Shown here: piece by piece, positions 1 through 8,811 of the stretch
Position numbering within the stretch: the first letter of the stretch is position 1
How the letters are laid out: each line of letters starts with the position of its first letter
Assembly (NCBI RefSeq): GCF_025460835.1
Contig: NZ_JAMXAY010000002.1
Span: 175,316-239,315 of the forward strand
Direction: 5' to 3'
Length of the DNA: 64,000 nt
From: Parapedobacter soli
Lineage (GTDB): Bacteria; Bacteroidota; Bacteroidia; Sphingobacteriales; Sphingobacteriaceae
Program-made: the position numbers and the translations under genes
The notes under the pieces: generated by a model
What the model was told of the DNA's origin: nothing
What the model saw: the letters and a program-made list of their open reading frames with translations, nothing else
Database searches by the model: none

Positions 1-22
1 AGGGTCAGCGTATCGTCAAACA

Positions 23-1366
23 TTATATGCCGGTATAGTTCCATGGTGTTATCGACTTCAGCTCCGTTTTGATTTCTTCGTTCACATTCAATGTTTCCAC
101 AAATGCGGCAATGGTGTCTTGTGTTACCGCCTCATTGGTTCGGGTGAGCGCCTTTAATGCTTCGTAAGGTTTGGGGTAGCCTTCACGCCGTAAGATGGTC
201 TGGATAGCCTCGGCCACCACCGCCCAGTTTTGCTCCAAATCATTTCTCAACGCTGCTTCGTTGAGAATGAGCTTCTGGAGGCCCCTTGCGGCCGACTTAA
301 TTGCGATAAGCGCATGGGCCATCGGCACCCCGGTATTACGGAGCACCGTGGAGTCCGTGAGGTCGCGCTGCAGGCGTGATACGGGAAGTTTGGCAGCCAG
401 GTGCTCCAGTAAAGCATTGGCTATGCCCAGATTCCCCTCGGCGTTTTCAAAATCTATCGGGTTGACCTTATGTGGCATAGCCGACGAACCGATTTGCCCT
501 GCAGTGATTTTCTGTTTGAAGTAATCCATCGAGATATACGTCCAAATATCACGGCACAGGTCGATTAAAATAGTGTTGATGCGTTTCATCGCATCGCATT
601 GTGCCGCGAAGTAATCATAGTGCTCGATCTGGGTAGTGGTCTGTGAGCGGTTCAATCCCAGCGTACTGTTGACAAAATCATTGCCGAATGTAATCCAGTC
701 CATGTCGGGGTAGGCTACGCGGTGTGCGTTGAAATTGCCGGTAGCACCCCCGAACTTCGCGGCGTGGGGGAGGTGTTCGAGCAGCTGCACCTGGTTGGTC
801 AACCGTTCGGTGAATACCCTGATTTCCTTTCCCAGACGGGTAGGGGAAGCAGGCTGGCCATGGGTGCGGGCAAGCATCGGGATATCGTTCCATTCGGTGG
901 CCCGCTGTTCTAAAGCCGTAATAAGTGCTTTCAATGCGGGGAGGTAAATCTTAGAAAGTGCTTCCTTCCAAGCATAGGGTATGGCGGTGTTATTGATGTC
1001 TTGGGAAGTCAGCCCAAAATGGATGAATTCGAGGGACTTTGTCAGCCCGAGGGCTTCAAACCGGTCTTTAAGGAAGTATTCTACTGCTTTTACATCATGA
1101 TTGGTCTCTTTTTCCTTATCTTTAATCCACTGCGCGTCTTCCAAATCAAAATCGGCATAAATACCACGGAGCTTTTTGTTGAGGCTTCCGTCAAAATGTT
1201 TCAGCTGTGGTATCCCGCTTTCACATAGAGCGATGAAATATTCAACCTCTATGAAAACACGGTATTTGATCAGTGCATACTCGGAAAAATAAGCAGCGAG
1301 CTCTTCGGTCGTACGGCGGTAGCGGCCATCTATGGGAGAGATTGCGGTCAGTGGAGATAACGTCAT
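23..1366 (-). CDS. purB: Adenylosuccinate lyase
   Basis: PurB cleaves adenylosuccinate to AMP and SAICAR to AICAR in purine synthesis (cytosol). The fumarase/aspartase-superfamily signature SSAMPHKVNP lies near residues 294-303, with TSQD near 120-123 and the catalytic ARTHGQ motif near 166-171 (numbered from the chosen start). The product is about 447 residues, normal for the family, and reads through to a clean stop. An upstream ATG at 1384 would add six residues, but a perfect TAnnTTTG promoter box overlaps it. The start at 1366, giving MTLSPLTAISPIDGRY, therefore fits better and matches the usual N-terminus. No partner gene is visible; the next gene leftward lies outside the window. The family call is secure. 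Confidence 0.96.
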   Translation of the reverse strand: MTLSPLTAISPIDGRYRRTTEELAAYFSEYALIKYRVFIEVEYFIALCESGIPQLKHFDGSLNKKLRGIYADFDLEDAQWIKDKEKETNHDVKAVEYFLKDRFEALGLTKSLEFIHFGLTSQDINNTAIPYAWKEALSKIYLPALKALITALEQRATEWNDIPMLARTHGQPASPTRLGKEIRVFTERLTNQVQLLEHLPHAAKFGGATGNFNAHRVAYPDMDWITFGNDFVNSTLGLNRSQTTTQIEHYDYFAAQCDAMKRINTILIDLCRDIWTYISMDYFKQKITAGQIGSSAMPHKVNPIDFENAEGNLGIANALLEHLAAKLPVSRLQRDLTDSTVLRNTGVPMAHALIAIKSAARGLQKLILNEAALRNDLEQNWAVVAEAIQTILRREGYPKPYEALKALTRTNEAVTQDTIAAFVETLNVNEEIKTELKSITPWNYTGI

Positions 1367-1381
1367 ATACTTGCTTTTGGG

Positions 1382-1389
1382 CAAAGGTA
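1382..1389 (-). promoter_or_regulatory. Predicted -7 promoter box of purB
   Basis: On the minus strand the sequence reads TACCTTTG, an exact match to the Bacteroidota -7 consensus TAnnTTTG. Transcription would start about seven bases on, near 1375, giving a leader of roughly 10 nt to the ATG at 1366. No convincing -33 TTTG is seen. Confidence 0.5.
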
Positions 1390-1702
1390 ACTATTTGGAG
1401 TACGAAATACGAAATAACCATGGCATCATGTGTTCAGCATACAACTTAAAGTTGTAACGATCATGGGCTCTGCCGGTTTCAGTTTTTTCAAACATTCGAC
1501 GTTGTCAATTGTCGTTTACAGTGAAGGCACAAACGTAACAGTCACTGGGATATAGCGATAGCGAGAGAAAAGGTTGTGACAGACCTTGGGATACAATCTT
1601 TTTGAATACGTAACGTTATGATAGTAACACTGGCTAGCGTTATTGAGTAGACTTAAAATAATGTGATTTATCAACTGAATAATTGACCATGATAGGTGCC
1701 TT
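1390..1702. other. Intergenic region with a 17-bp inverted repeat
   Basis: This divergent gap separates purB from the receiver gene. A perfect inverted repeat, TACAACTTAAAGTTGTA, lies at 1440-1456 and could be an operator. Open frames here are short or antisense shadows, and no RNA gene is recognised. Confidence 0.35.
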
Positions 1703-2065
1703 ATGAGGAGAAAAATTTTGTACATCGAAGATGATCCGGATATGGCGGATATCGTCATGGAGATTATGCAGTTTGAGGATTGTGAAGTCCTTACCGATAG
1801 TGGTAAATCATTGTACAAGCTTTTAAAAAGCAATGATATTGGTCTCATATTAATGGACGAAGGACTAAGCTGGTGCTGGGGAAGCAGCCTTTGTAAAGAG
1901 CTGCGCGCTAATTCAGAAACGGCAGATATACCGATTGTTATGATTTCCGCAGCCCACGAGATAGATAACATTGCAGCGCACTGTGGAGCCAACGCTTATA
2001 TCCGGAAGCCTTTTGAGATATACGATGTTATTGATGTTGTAAACGACCATTATCCAAGGAAGTGA
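1703..2065 (+). CDS. Single-domain response regulator (CheY-like receiver)
   Basis: This 120-residue protein is a stand-alone receiver domain with no output domain. The canonical residues are present: acidic pair D10/D11, phospho-acceptor D52 in LILMDE, switch Ser82 in VMISAA, and Lys102 followed by cis-Pro in IRKPF. It should accept phosphate from a histidine kinase and act by protein contact. No kinase gene adjoins it, so its partner is unknown. A tiny open frame follows and purB diverges upstream. Confidence 0.85.
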   Translation: MRRKILYIEDDPDMADIVMEIMQFEDCEVLTDSGKSLYKLLKSNDIGLILMDEGLSWCWGSSLCKELRANSETADIPIVMISAAHEIDNIAAHCGANAYIRKPFEIYDVIDVVNDHYPRK

Positions 2066-2088
2066 TTGTTGTCAGAAATATAGATACG

Positions 2089-2286
2089 ATGAAAAGAGCA
2101 AAAGTAAATTACGGACCACAGCTGAGCCGTGGTCCGCAACGTGAATCCCTTTCGGAAAGTACAGACGTGGATAGTGTAGCCGACGGCAAAGTGCAGGAGG
2201 TATCACGCATCAGGACGCTTGAAAACCTCAAACTCGCCCTGTTTTTTTGCCGGGCCCAGGGGCGGATGGCGCGAGGGGAGTTATGA
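2089..2286 (+). CDS. Possible small hypothetical protein
   Basis: This 65-codon frame starts at an ATG 24 bases after the receiver stop and ends seven bases before the end of the convergent copper ATPase gene. A GTG at 2062 overlapping the receiver stop would add nine residues. The product is polar and basic, with an RTLENLKLALFF segment, and has no motif I recognise. It may be translated with the receiver gene or may be chance. Confidence 0.25.
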   Translation: MKRAKVNYGPQLSRGPQRESLSESTDVDSVADGKVQEVSRIRTLENLKLALFFCRAQGRMARGEL

Positions 2287-2292
2287 TCGCTG

Positions 2293-4788
2293 CTAAATCG
2301 CTTCGATATTGAAACCGGCGTGCTGCACCGTCTCTATAATCTGCTGCTCGGAAGCTCCGCCAGATACTACCGTCAATATTTTATCTTTATTGTCGGTGTC
2401 TACCTCCCAGCGGATAACACCGTCTAACCGATCGAGGTGTGGCGTTACGGCGGCGATGCAGCCCCCACAATTAATGTTTGTCTTGAATTTAAAATTCGGA
2501 TTATTATTGTCCATTTTGCTTGAATTTACTTTTTTTATTGAATAATCTATTTTTTTCCATTTCAATCGCAGGCTGTTGCTCACCACACTTACGCTACTCA
2601 ATGCCATGGCTGCTCCAGCTATCATCGGATTGAGTAGAAAGCCGTTTATCGGGTATAGTATGCCTGCGGCTATGGGTATGCCGATGAGGTTATAAATAAA
2701 TGCCCAGAAAAGATTCTGTTTGATGGTGGCTACCGTCTGCCTAGATAGGCGTATCGCCTGCGGGATTTTCGTGAGGTCGGACGATATGATAGTCATTTTT
2801 GCCACATCCATGGCAATGTCGCTGCCCTTACCCATGGCAATGCTTACATCGGCAGTAGCCAGTGCTGTACTATCGTTTATCCCGTCGCCAACCATAGCCA
2901 CGGTTTTGCCTTGGCGTTGCAACCCCTTCACAAAATCAGCTTTGTGTTGCGGCAATACTTCTGCCTTGTAATGTGCTATGCCCGTTTGCTGTGCAATGGC
3001 TTTGGCAGTGGCTTCGTTGTCGCCTGTGAGCATGTAAAGATCGATACCCATGGCCTGCATCTGTTCGATAGCCGATACAGAAGTCTCTTTTATCCTGTCA
3101 GAAATGGCCAATACTGCCAGCGCTTCGGTACTGTTGGCGAACCAAATAACCGTTTTAGATTGCAGCGCCCATTCGTCGGCCCGCTGTTGCAGTTCGGTGG
3201 CAATGGAAACATTGTTTTCGGTGAGCAGTCTTTTGTTGCCGGCATAATAGGTTTCGCCTTCGTGCGCCGCTGCTGCACCTGTGCCTGTAATACTCTCAAA
3301 TGCTGTCAAGCCTACGGTTTTTATCCCTTCTAAGTGGTTTGTTACCGCCTCAGCCAACGGGTGCTCGGATTGTTTTTCGAGGCTGAACAGGATTTGTTTT
3401 ACGGTGTCGTCTTGGTACAGCCATTTGACGCCTGTTACTTCTGGTCTGCCCTCGGTGATGGTTCCGGTTTTGTCCAATACCACAGCATCTATTTTCTTCG
3501 CCAATTCCAGGCTTTCGGCGTCTTTGATGAGTATCCCATGTTCCGCGCCTTTGCCCACACCGACCATGATGGCCGTCGGTGTGGCTAGTCCCAAAGCACA
3601 GGGGCAGGCAATGACCAGCACCGTGATAGCTGCTAACAGACCGTGTACCACCCCATGGTCACCGCCTAGGATCACCCACAGCACAAACGTGAGGATAGCG
3701 ATACCGATTACGACGGGAACGAAGATACCCGCTATCTTGTCCACCAATTTCTGTACCGGCGCTTTACTACCCTGTGCATCCTGTACCGTTTTGATGATTT
3801 GTGCGAGCATGGTTTCCTTGCCTACCTTCACGGCTTTGAACCGGAAGCTGCCCTTCTGATTGATGGTGCCGGAAAATACCTTTTCGTTTTCATTTTTCAA
3901 AACAGGCACCGGTTCGCCGCTTAGCATGCTTTCATCTACGTACGAGCTCCCCGATATAACCATGCCGTCCACCGCAATCTGTTCGCCCGGTTTGACTAAA
4001 ATCACATCACCTACGTGGACATCCTCGATGGCAGCTTGCTTTTCCCTACCATCGGGCAGTATCAAGGTCACTGTTTTGGGTTGTAGACCCATCAGCTTTT
4101 TGATAGCCGAGGACGTGTTGCCTTTTGCTCTTTCTTCCAGTAACTTTCCCAGGAGTATGAATGCGATGATGACGGCTGCAGCTTCGAAATATACGTGCGC
4201 TTCCAAACCCCGCTGGTGCCAGAAATCGGCAAACAGCATATTGAACACACTGAATATATACGCGATACCCGTACTCAGGGCGACCAATGTGTCCATGTTG
4301 GCTGACCGATGCTTGGCTTGTTTCCACGCATTGATATAGAAATCCCTGCCCAGCCATAACACCACGGGTGTGGTAAATAGCCACATGATTTCGTTTCCGT
4401 AGGGTATGTCCATGAAGAACATACCGATAATAACTACAGGCAAGGATAGGATGATTGCCCAAATCGTTTTGTTCTTGAGCTTTTGAAAGTTCCGCGCGTT
4501 GATCGCATCCAGGGTGTCCTGCTGTGTCGATTCGTCTTCTACCAATAAATCGTATCCAACAGCTTGCACGGCTTTCTTCAATGTTGATGCGTCTGTCATG
4601 CCGGGCAGGTATTCAACGAGGAGGTTTCCTGTTGCAAAGTTGACGGAGGCATTGACGACTCCCGGCTCGTGCTTTACAGTGCTTTCGGCACTGCTGGCAC
4701 ACGATGCGCAGGTCATGCCCAGCACCGGGAACGTACTTCTAACGGTGGTCGTGCTGTAATCGGGTTCTTTATTGCTTGTTGCTGCCAT
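2293..4788 (-). CDS. copA: Copper-translocating P1B-type ATPase with a C-terminal metal-binding domain
   Basis: A membrane pump expected to export Cu(I). In the 840-codon frame the order is: N-terminal HMA domain with CASC at 36-39; membrane helices; transport motif CPC at 404-406; phosphorylation motif DKTGT at 448-452; SEHP His-Pro dipeptide near 485; TGDN near 597; hinge GDGIND near 643. The usual end, in SNSLRLKWKK, is reached near residue 755. It is then followed in frame by a second HMA domain with NCGGC at 782-786, resembling a CopZ chaperone beginning at Met768. The start is taken at 4788 (MAATSN), because nine residues from the upstream ATG look non-native. The AraC-type regulator with its own HMA domain lies just upstream on the same strand. 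The ATPase call is firm; the fused tail is unusual. Confidence 0.95.
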   Translation of the reverse strand: MAATSNKEPDYSTTTVRSTFPVLGMTCASCASSAESTVKHEPGVVNASVNFATGNLLVEYLPGMTDASTLKKAVQAVGYDLLVEDESTQQDTLDAINARNFQKLKNKTIWAIILSLPVVIIGMFFMDIPYGNEIMWLFTTPVVLWLGRDFYINAWKQAKHRSANMDTLVALSTGIAYIFSVFNMLFADFWHQRGLEAHVYFEAAAVIIAFILLGKLLEERAKGNTSSAIKKLMGLQPKTVTLILPDGREKQAAIEDVHVGDVILVKPGEQIAVDGMVISGSSYVDESMLSGEPVPVLKNENEKVFSGTINQKGSFRFKAVKVGKETMLAQIIKTVQDAQGSKAPVQKLVDKIAGIFVPVVIGIAILTFVLWVILGGDHGVVHGLLAAITVLVIACPCALGLATPTAIMVGVGKGAEHGILIKDAESLELAKKIDAVVLDKTGTITEGRPEVTGVKWLYQDDTVKQILFSLEKQSEHPLAEAVTNHLEGIKTVGLTAFESITGTGAAAAHEGETYYAGNKRLLTENNVSIATELQQRADEWALQSKTVIWFANSTEALAVLAISDRIKETSVSAIEQMQAMGIDLYMLTGDNEATAKAIAQQTGIAHYKAEVLPQHKADFVKGLQRQGKTVAMVGDGINDSTALATADVSIAMGKGSDIAMDVAKMTIISSDLTKIPQAIRLSRQTVATIKQNLFWAFIYNLIGIPIAAGILYPINGFLLNPMIAGAAMALSSVSVVSNSLRLKWKKIDYSIKKVNSSKMDNNNPNFKFKTNINCGGCIAAVTPHLDRLDGVIRWEVDTDNKDKILTVVSGGASEQQIIETVQHAGFNIEAI

Positions 4789-4894
4789 AGTTCGATTCGT
4801 TTTTCGATTGTACAAAGATGTCCATAATAACTCCGGCCTTTGTTACGTAATTATGGAAAATCTTTGTAAGATTCGGTGGATGTACCCCTGTTCT

Positions 4895-5458
4895 CTAAAC
4901 CTGATCTAATGGTTTCCGTTTGTCTTCCTTGATTTTTTTGAAGTGGCTTGGCGTGAGCCCGGTCACCTTTTTGAATTGGTTGCTGAGGTAAGCTACGCTG
5001 GAATAGTTGAGCATATTGGCAATCTCGCTTAATGTCAACTCACCGTATACCAACAACTCCTTGACTTTTTCGATTTTTTGGGCGATGAAGTATTTTTCAA
5101 TGGTTACGCCTTCTACTTCGGAAAATAAGTTGGATAGGTAACTATAGTCATGATGGAGTTCTTTACTGAGTATATCTGACAAGTTATGTTTTTTATGGTC
5201 TTGCTGATAATGTACCAGGTTGATCACCGCTGTTTTAATCTGTTCGATGATGCGGCTTTTCCTGTCATCGATGAGTTCAAACCCAAGGTTCGTCAGGGCG
5301 TTGTCCAACGTGTCCCTTTCGGCCTTGGACAACTGCTTGTCAAGTGTGACCTCCCCTAATTTTATATGCTTAACGTTCACGCCCAGCTTGTCCAATTCGT
5401 TCTGCACTGCCATGACACAACGATTGCACACCATATTCTTTATGAATAATCTATCCAT
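4895..5458 (-). CDS. AraC-family regulator with an N-terminal HMA-like metal domain
   Basis: This 187-residue protein has two parts. Residues 1-65 resemble a heavy-metal-associated ferredoxin fold with an MVCNRC metal-binding loop (C11, C14). Residues 70-185 form an AraC/XylS double helix-turn-helix, with the second helix-turn-helix in LSEIANMLNYSSVAYLSNQF. The likely role is to sense Cu(I) or a related ion and control the copper ATPase encoded immediately downstream on the same strand, about 107 bp away. The domain order is visible; the metal and the target are inferred. A perfect -7 box lies just upstream. Confidence 0.85.
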   Translation of the reverse strand: MDRLFIKNMVCNRCVMAVQNELDKLGVNVKHIKLGEVTLDKQLSKAERDTLDNALTNLGFELIDDRKSRIIEQIKTAVINLVHYQQDHKKHNLSDILSKELHHDYSYLSNLFSEVEGVTIEKYFIAQKIEKVKELLVYGELTLSEIANMLNYSSVAYLSNQFKKVTGLTPSHFKKIKEDKRKPLDQV

Positions 5459-5472
5459 TGCCTTAAATGTAC

Positions 5473-5480
5473 CAAAGATA
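5473..5480 (-). promoter_or_regulatory. Predicted -7 promoter box of the HMA-AraC regulator
   Basis: The minus strand reads TATCTTTG, an exact TAnnTTTG match, 15 bases before the start codon. Transcription would begin near 5466. No clear -33 element is visible. Confidence 0.45.
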
Positions 5481-5550
5481 CTAAATATTGCCTTCCGCTA
5501 TCTGCCGGGTCTGGTATTTTTCAATGATCCGATGGGGCGGCAGATCGGTT

Positions 5551-6018
5551 TTAAAAGAAGGGGCGGAAGTTCGGCCGGCTTGTGAATGGTGAAAAAACCC
5601 AAGGAATCGATGCCACGATAATCAGTAAGGCGATGGTATACCAAATCGCCATGGCCCTAAACTTGTCGTTGTCTACCGGTTTTCGTTTCGTTGTCACGGC
5701 GCCTACGGTAACCAGTGCAATAGCGATAAACATCATCAAGCTATGCTCCATACCAAAAAAGCGGAGATCCCGCTGGTGGACCGAATTGTTGAAATCTTTC
5801 AGGAACTGATTAGCGAACGGGCTGATGACGTAGAGCCACAAGCCTAATATAAGCTGGATATGGGCGATGGTTGCCGTCCACTGCCGCACCGCATTGTCAA
5901 ATCGGGAGAACTTCCTGTTAGTGTACCAGCCGTTATAGGCACAGCCAATAGCAACGAGCAGTGCGGCCAACACGAGCCACCTGACCAATGAATGCGTTGC
6001 CAATAGCGTGGGATACAT
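5551..6018 (-). CDS. Four-helix integral membrane protein, function unknown
   Basis: This 155-residue protein has four predicted membrane segments, near residues 10-28, 48-66, 90-108 and 124-144. Histidines in the first helix (ATHSLVRW), the second (TIAHIQLILGLWLY) and the third (GMEHSLMM) could bind haem, as in small cytochrome-b-like proteins, but I cannot assign a family. It ends in a basic tail, SRPNFRPFF. It lies 13 bp downstream of diaminopimelate dehydrogenase on the same strand and may be co-transcribed. Confidence 0.7.
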   Translation of the reverse strand: MYPTLLATHSLVRWLVLAALLVAIGCAYNGWYTNRKFSRFDNAVRQWTATIAHIQLILGLWLYVISPFANQFLKDFNNSVHQRDLRFFGMEHSLMMFIAIALVTVGAVTTKRKPVDNDKFRAMAIWYTIALLIIVASIPWVFSPFTSRPNFRPFF

Positions 6019-6031
6019 GGTTGGACTTGAA

Positions 6032-7024
6032 TTACAGCAATGCTTGCCTCAGCTCTTCGGCAGATTTTGGCGACAAATATCCTAAGGGTATGTCGAATAC
6101 CGTCCTTGCACCCGTTTGCCCTTCTTTGGCCAACCGGCCTACCGCCCTTGCATATGCGACCAGTACGCTCGCCGTAAATTCAGGATTGCTTTCCAGAGCC
6201 AGGCTGAACTCAATCCGCTGCCGGGAACCCTTGCCGGTAATGCCCGATCGGAATACCGTTCCACCATGGGGCATGCCCGAGTGGTTTTCCAGTAACTCTT
6301 CTTCGCTGATGAAATGCACTGTCGTATCGTAGGGCTCGAAGTAGTGGGGCATGTTCTTGATATCTTTCTCGATTTTTGCCAAATCGGCCCCTTCCTGTGC
6401 TACCACATAGCAAACCCGCCGATGGCGTTCGGCTGTTGTAAGGCTTGGCGTTTCGCCGGCACGTACCTTTTGAATGGCGCTCTCCATCGGAATGGTGTAC
6501 TGTACTCCGTTTTTCACGCCGACCACCCGCCGCACTGCGTCGGAATGGCCTTGGCTCAAACCTTCGCCCCAAAAAGTGTATTCTTCGCCTTGGGGTAATA
6601 TACTTTGCCCTAGCAGCCGGGACAATGAGAACAGCCCTGGGTCCCAACCGGTCGATATCAGTGACAGTGTATTTGCGCTTGTCGCGGTTTTATCCACTGC
6701 GGAGAAATAGGCAGGGATTTTAGCATGTGTATCGAAACTGTCGACGGTGTTGAAATGTTTGGAGACAGACAGCACCTGTTCGGGAAGATCCGTCGAAGAC
6801 CCCCCACAGAGAATCATTACATCGATATGACCTTTATAGTCGGCTATCTTCGAATATGAAACTGCGTTTCTAACATCTGCCAGTCCTTCCGGCGATCGCC
6901 GGGTAAATACGGCCACCAATTCCATGTCCGGGTTTTGCTGTATGGCTGATGCCACACCCTTGCCTAAATTCCCGTAGCCAACTATTCCGACCCGTAAGAT
7001 AGGGCTGTCCAATTCTTTCTGCAT
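6032..7024 (-). CDS. ddh: meso-Diaminopimelate D-dehydrogenase
   Basis: Ddh performs the one-step NADPH-dependent reductive amination of tetrahydrodipicolinate to meso-diaminopimelate, giving lysine and a peptidoglycan precursor. The N-terminal Rossmann motif GIVGYGNLGKGV lies near residues 13-24. Family-typical segments include CGGSSTDLPEQ, STGWDPGLFSLSR and WGEGLSQGHSDAVRR. The length of 330 residues is usual. The start at 7024 (MQKELDSPI) is the only sensible one upstream of the nucleotide-binding strand. The downstream membrane gene is 13 bp away, which suggests an operon of two. Confidence 0.93.
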   Translation of the reverse strand: MQKELDSPILRVGIVGYGNLGKGVASAIQQNPDMELVAVFTRRSPEGLADVRNAVSYSKIADYKGHIDVMILCGGSSTDLPEQVLSVSKHFNTVDSFDTHAKIPAYFSAVDKTATSANTLSLISTGWDPGLFSLSRLLGQSILPQGEEYTFWGEGLSQGHSDAVRRVVGVKNGVQYTIPMESAIQKVRAGETPSLTTAERHRRVCYVVAQEGADLAKIEKDIKNMPHYFEPYDTTVHFISEEELLENHSGMPHGGTVFRSGITGKGSRQRIEFSLALESNPEFTASVLVAYARAVGRLAKEGQTGARTVFDIPLGYLSPKSAEELRQALL

Positions 7025-7176
7025 TTTTTGTACTTAAATCTAGCTGATCCGCTTCGGTAACCGAATAGGTTATCGAGCGACGAAGATAGTAAAAAAATAT
7101 GGAAGGGATTTTCAAGAATCTCAGCCTTCGATTTTTCCAATGAACTCAAAACACCAATTAAAACTGAAAAATTGAA

Positions 7177-7692
7177 TCAGTGTGCGGCGGGGCGGTAGGG
7201 TTTCAATTTCTTCTTAAGCTGTTGCCGTGCTACGTGGATACGGGTTTTTACCGTGCCGATAGGGATGTTGAAATGTTCAGCGATTTCATGGTATTTAAAC
7301 CCTTCGTAATACATGGAGAAAGGGGTATAGTACTCTTCAGATAGTGCAGACAATGCATGCTCGATATCGTCCATCACGAATTTGCCCTCAGCACCGTTAC
7401 GCAGTGAACTTCTATACAGGTCTGCAGACGATATGGTGTCAGATTTGCTGATGATGGAATTCGCTTTAACGTTCCTCCGGTAATAGTTGATGAAGGTGTT
7501 TTTGAGTATTGTATACAGCCAAGCCTGAAGATTGGTGCCCGCTTTGAATTTATTGTAATATGAAAACGCCTTTAACATGGTGTCTTGCACGAGATCGTGC
7601 GCATTTTCTTCATCGCGTGTAAAGTAAAGTGCATAGCTGTTTAACGAATTTACTTCTTGTACGACCTTGGTGTTAAATTCAATCTTATCCAT
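7177..7692 (-). CDS. ECF-family RNA polymerase sigma factor
   Basis: A 171-residue sigma-70 family protein with region 2 (ENAHDLVQDTMLKAF, then LQAWLYTILKNTFINYYRR) and region 4 (the helix-turn-helix in YHEIAEHFNIPIGTVKTRIHVARQQL). No region 3 is present, as is typical of ECF factors. No anti-sigma gene adjoins it, which is common for EcfG/RpoE-like factors of this phylum, so the signal it answers is unknown. The 280-bp upstream gap is long and lacks an obvious promoter. Confidence 0.92.
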   Translation of the reverse strand: MDKIEFNTKVVQEVNSLNSYALYFTRDEENAHDLVQDTMLKAFSYYNKFKAGTNLQAWLYTILKNTFINYYRRNVKANSIISKSDTISSADLYRSSLRNGAEGKFVMDDIEHALSALSEEYYTPFSMYYEGFKYHEIAEHFNIPIGTVKTRIHVARQQLKKKLKPYRPAAH

Positions 7693-7972
7693 AACTACAG
7701 AATTTATCGTTTATTACGTGCTTACGCTCCGTTTTCAGTGACCGATTTCAGTTCCCATCCTGCTGACAAGCACATTCTGGCGGAGGCTCGTGATAGGAGA
7801 AGAATCATCAAGAGAACTTAACGAAACAACAAAGCAGGTAGCCGTTTCTTCATAGTAATTATGTTACCGTTTTTCTATCAATGGACTGTCTTTTGTACTG
7901 GTAGTGTTAATAACCTATTGGGTTCGATTTTGTTTGGGAAAAGTTCAAGTATTTTTAATTTTTGTTACATTG

Positions 7973-8653
7973 TCAGCCCACTCGCTTGGTATTGATAGCG
8001 CTTACCCATTCGTCATGCTGGCAGCGCTTGCATTGGTGATGGCCGGGTGTCAACCGGTTTAATGTACCGCAGATGATACAGGCATATAAGCCTGCTTCGG
8101 TAATTGTATCTGAATATTTATTATAAGCATGTGGAAGAATGGGTAAGCCATATTTGACGTCCTCGTCGGCATAAAAAAAGACGCTTAGATTTCCTTCGGT
8201 TTCCAAGATGGCCGCACGTACCTGTCCCAAGTGCTCTACCCCTTTTTCGCGCAGTTCAGCAAAGAATTCGTCTTTAGAAAGACTGTCTTTTCGCCCTTCT
8301 TTGATCACCATTACACTGTCTTCGATGATATAAACGGGGTGGCCCTCCAGCAATTTTTCGAAACGACTGCTTTTAGTCATTAGCCATGTGATGAGGCGAT
8401 ATACACTGATGGCTGTGATACATACCAGGACGGTAGCTAGTAGTGCTACGTCTTTGTAAAACATGGCGTCGCCGGCTGCCGATCCCAATGTGAGGATGAT
8501 CGCCAACTCAAATATGGAGAGTTGCCGAACACCCCGTTTGCCGGATAAACGGAGGATAACGAGCACGACGATAAACATGAATACGGTACGGAAGGCAATC
8601 TCAAAGACGAAATGACCATCCAGTTCAGATAGAAAAATCCGTTTCCAATCCAA
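7973..8653 (-). CDS. DUF421 (YetF-like) membrane protein with a C-terminal zinc ribbon
   Basis: A 226-residue protein. Two or three membrane helices lie near residues 19-95, followed by the DUF421 domain with the segment LLEGHPVYIIEDSVMVIKEG. The last 40 residues carry two CxxC pairs (C192/C195 and C208/C211), forming a rubredoxin- or zinc-ribbon-like knuckle beyond the usual end. The role of this family is poorly known; it is linked to spores and stress in other bacteria. Its gene diverges from the PAS/GAF kinase gene across about 158 bp. Confidence 0.8.
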   Translation of the reverse strand: MDWKRIFLSELDGHFVFEIAFRTVFMFIVVLVILRLSGKRGVRQLSIFELAIILTLGSAAGDAMFYKDVALLATVLVCITAISVYRLITWLMTKSSRFEKLLEGHPVYIIEDSVMVIKEGRKDSLSKDEFFAELREKGVEHLGQVRAAILETEGNLSVFFYADEDVKYGLPILPHAYNKYSDTITEAGLYACIICGTLNRLTPGHHQCKRCQHDEWVSAINTKRVG

Positions 8654-8811
8654 CGTATCCGTGTTTGCCTGGCGAATAGCTGCCTAGTCAATATACAAGT
8701 GATTGATTTAAATGTTTTGTCGCATTGTGATAAAACAATCGTAATTTCGTTAATTGTCTGGTGAAAAGCGAAAATGACTGATGCCCTTTGGGTTAGGAAG
8801 GTACCTAAAAG

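Noticed and set aside
1516..1992. Minus-strand frame across the purB/receiver gap
   Set aside because: It overlaps the receiver gene on the other strand, and its Ser/Leu/Ile-rich translation has no motif.
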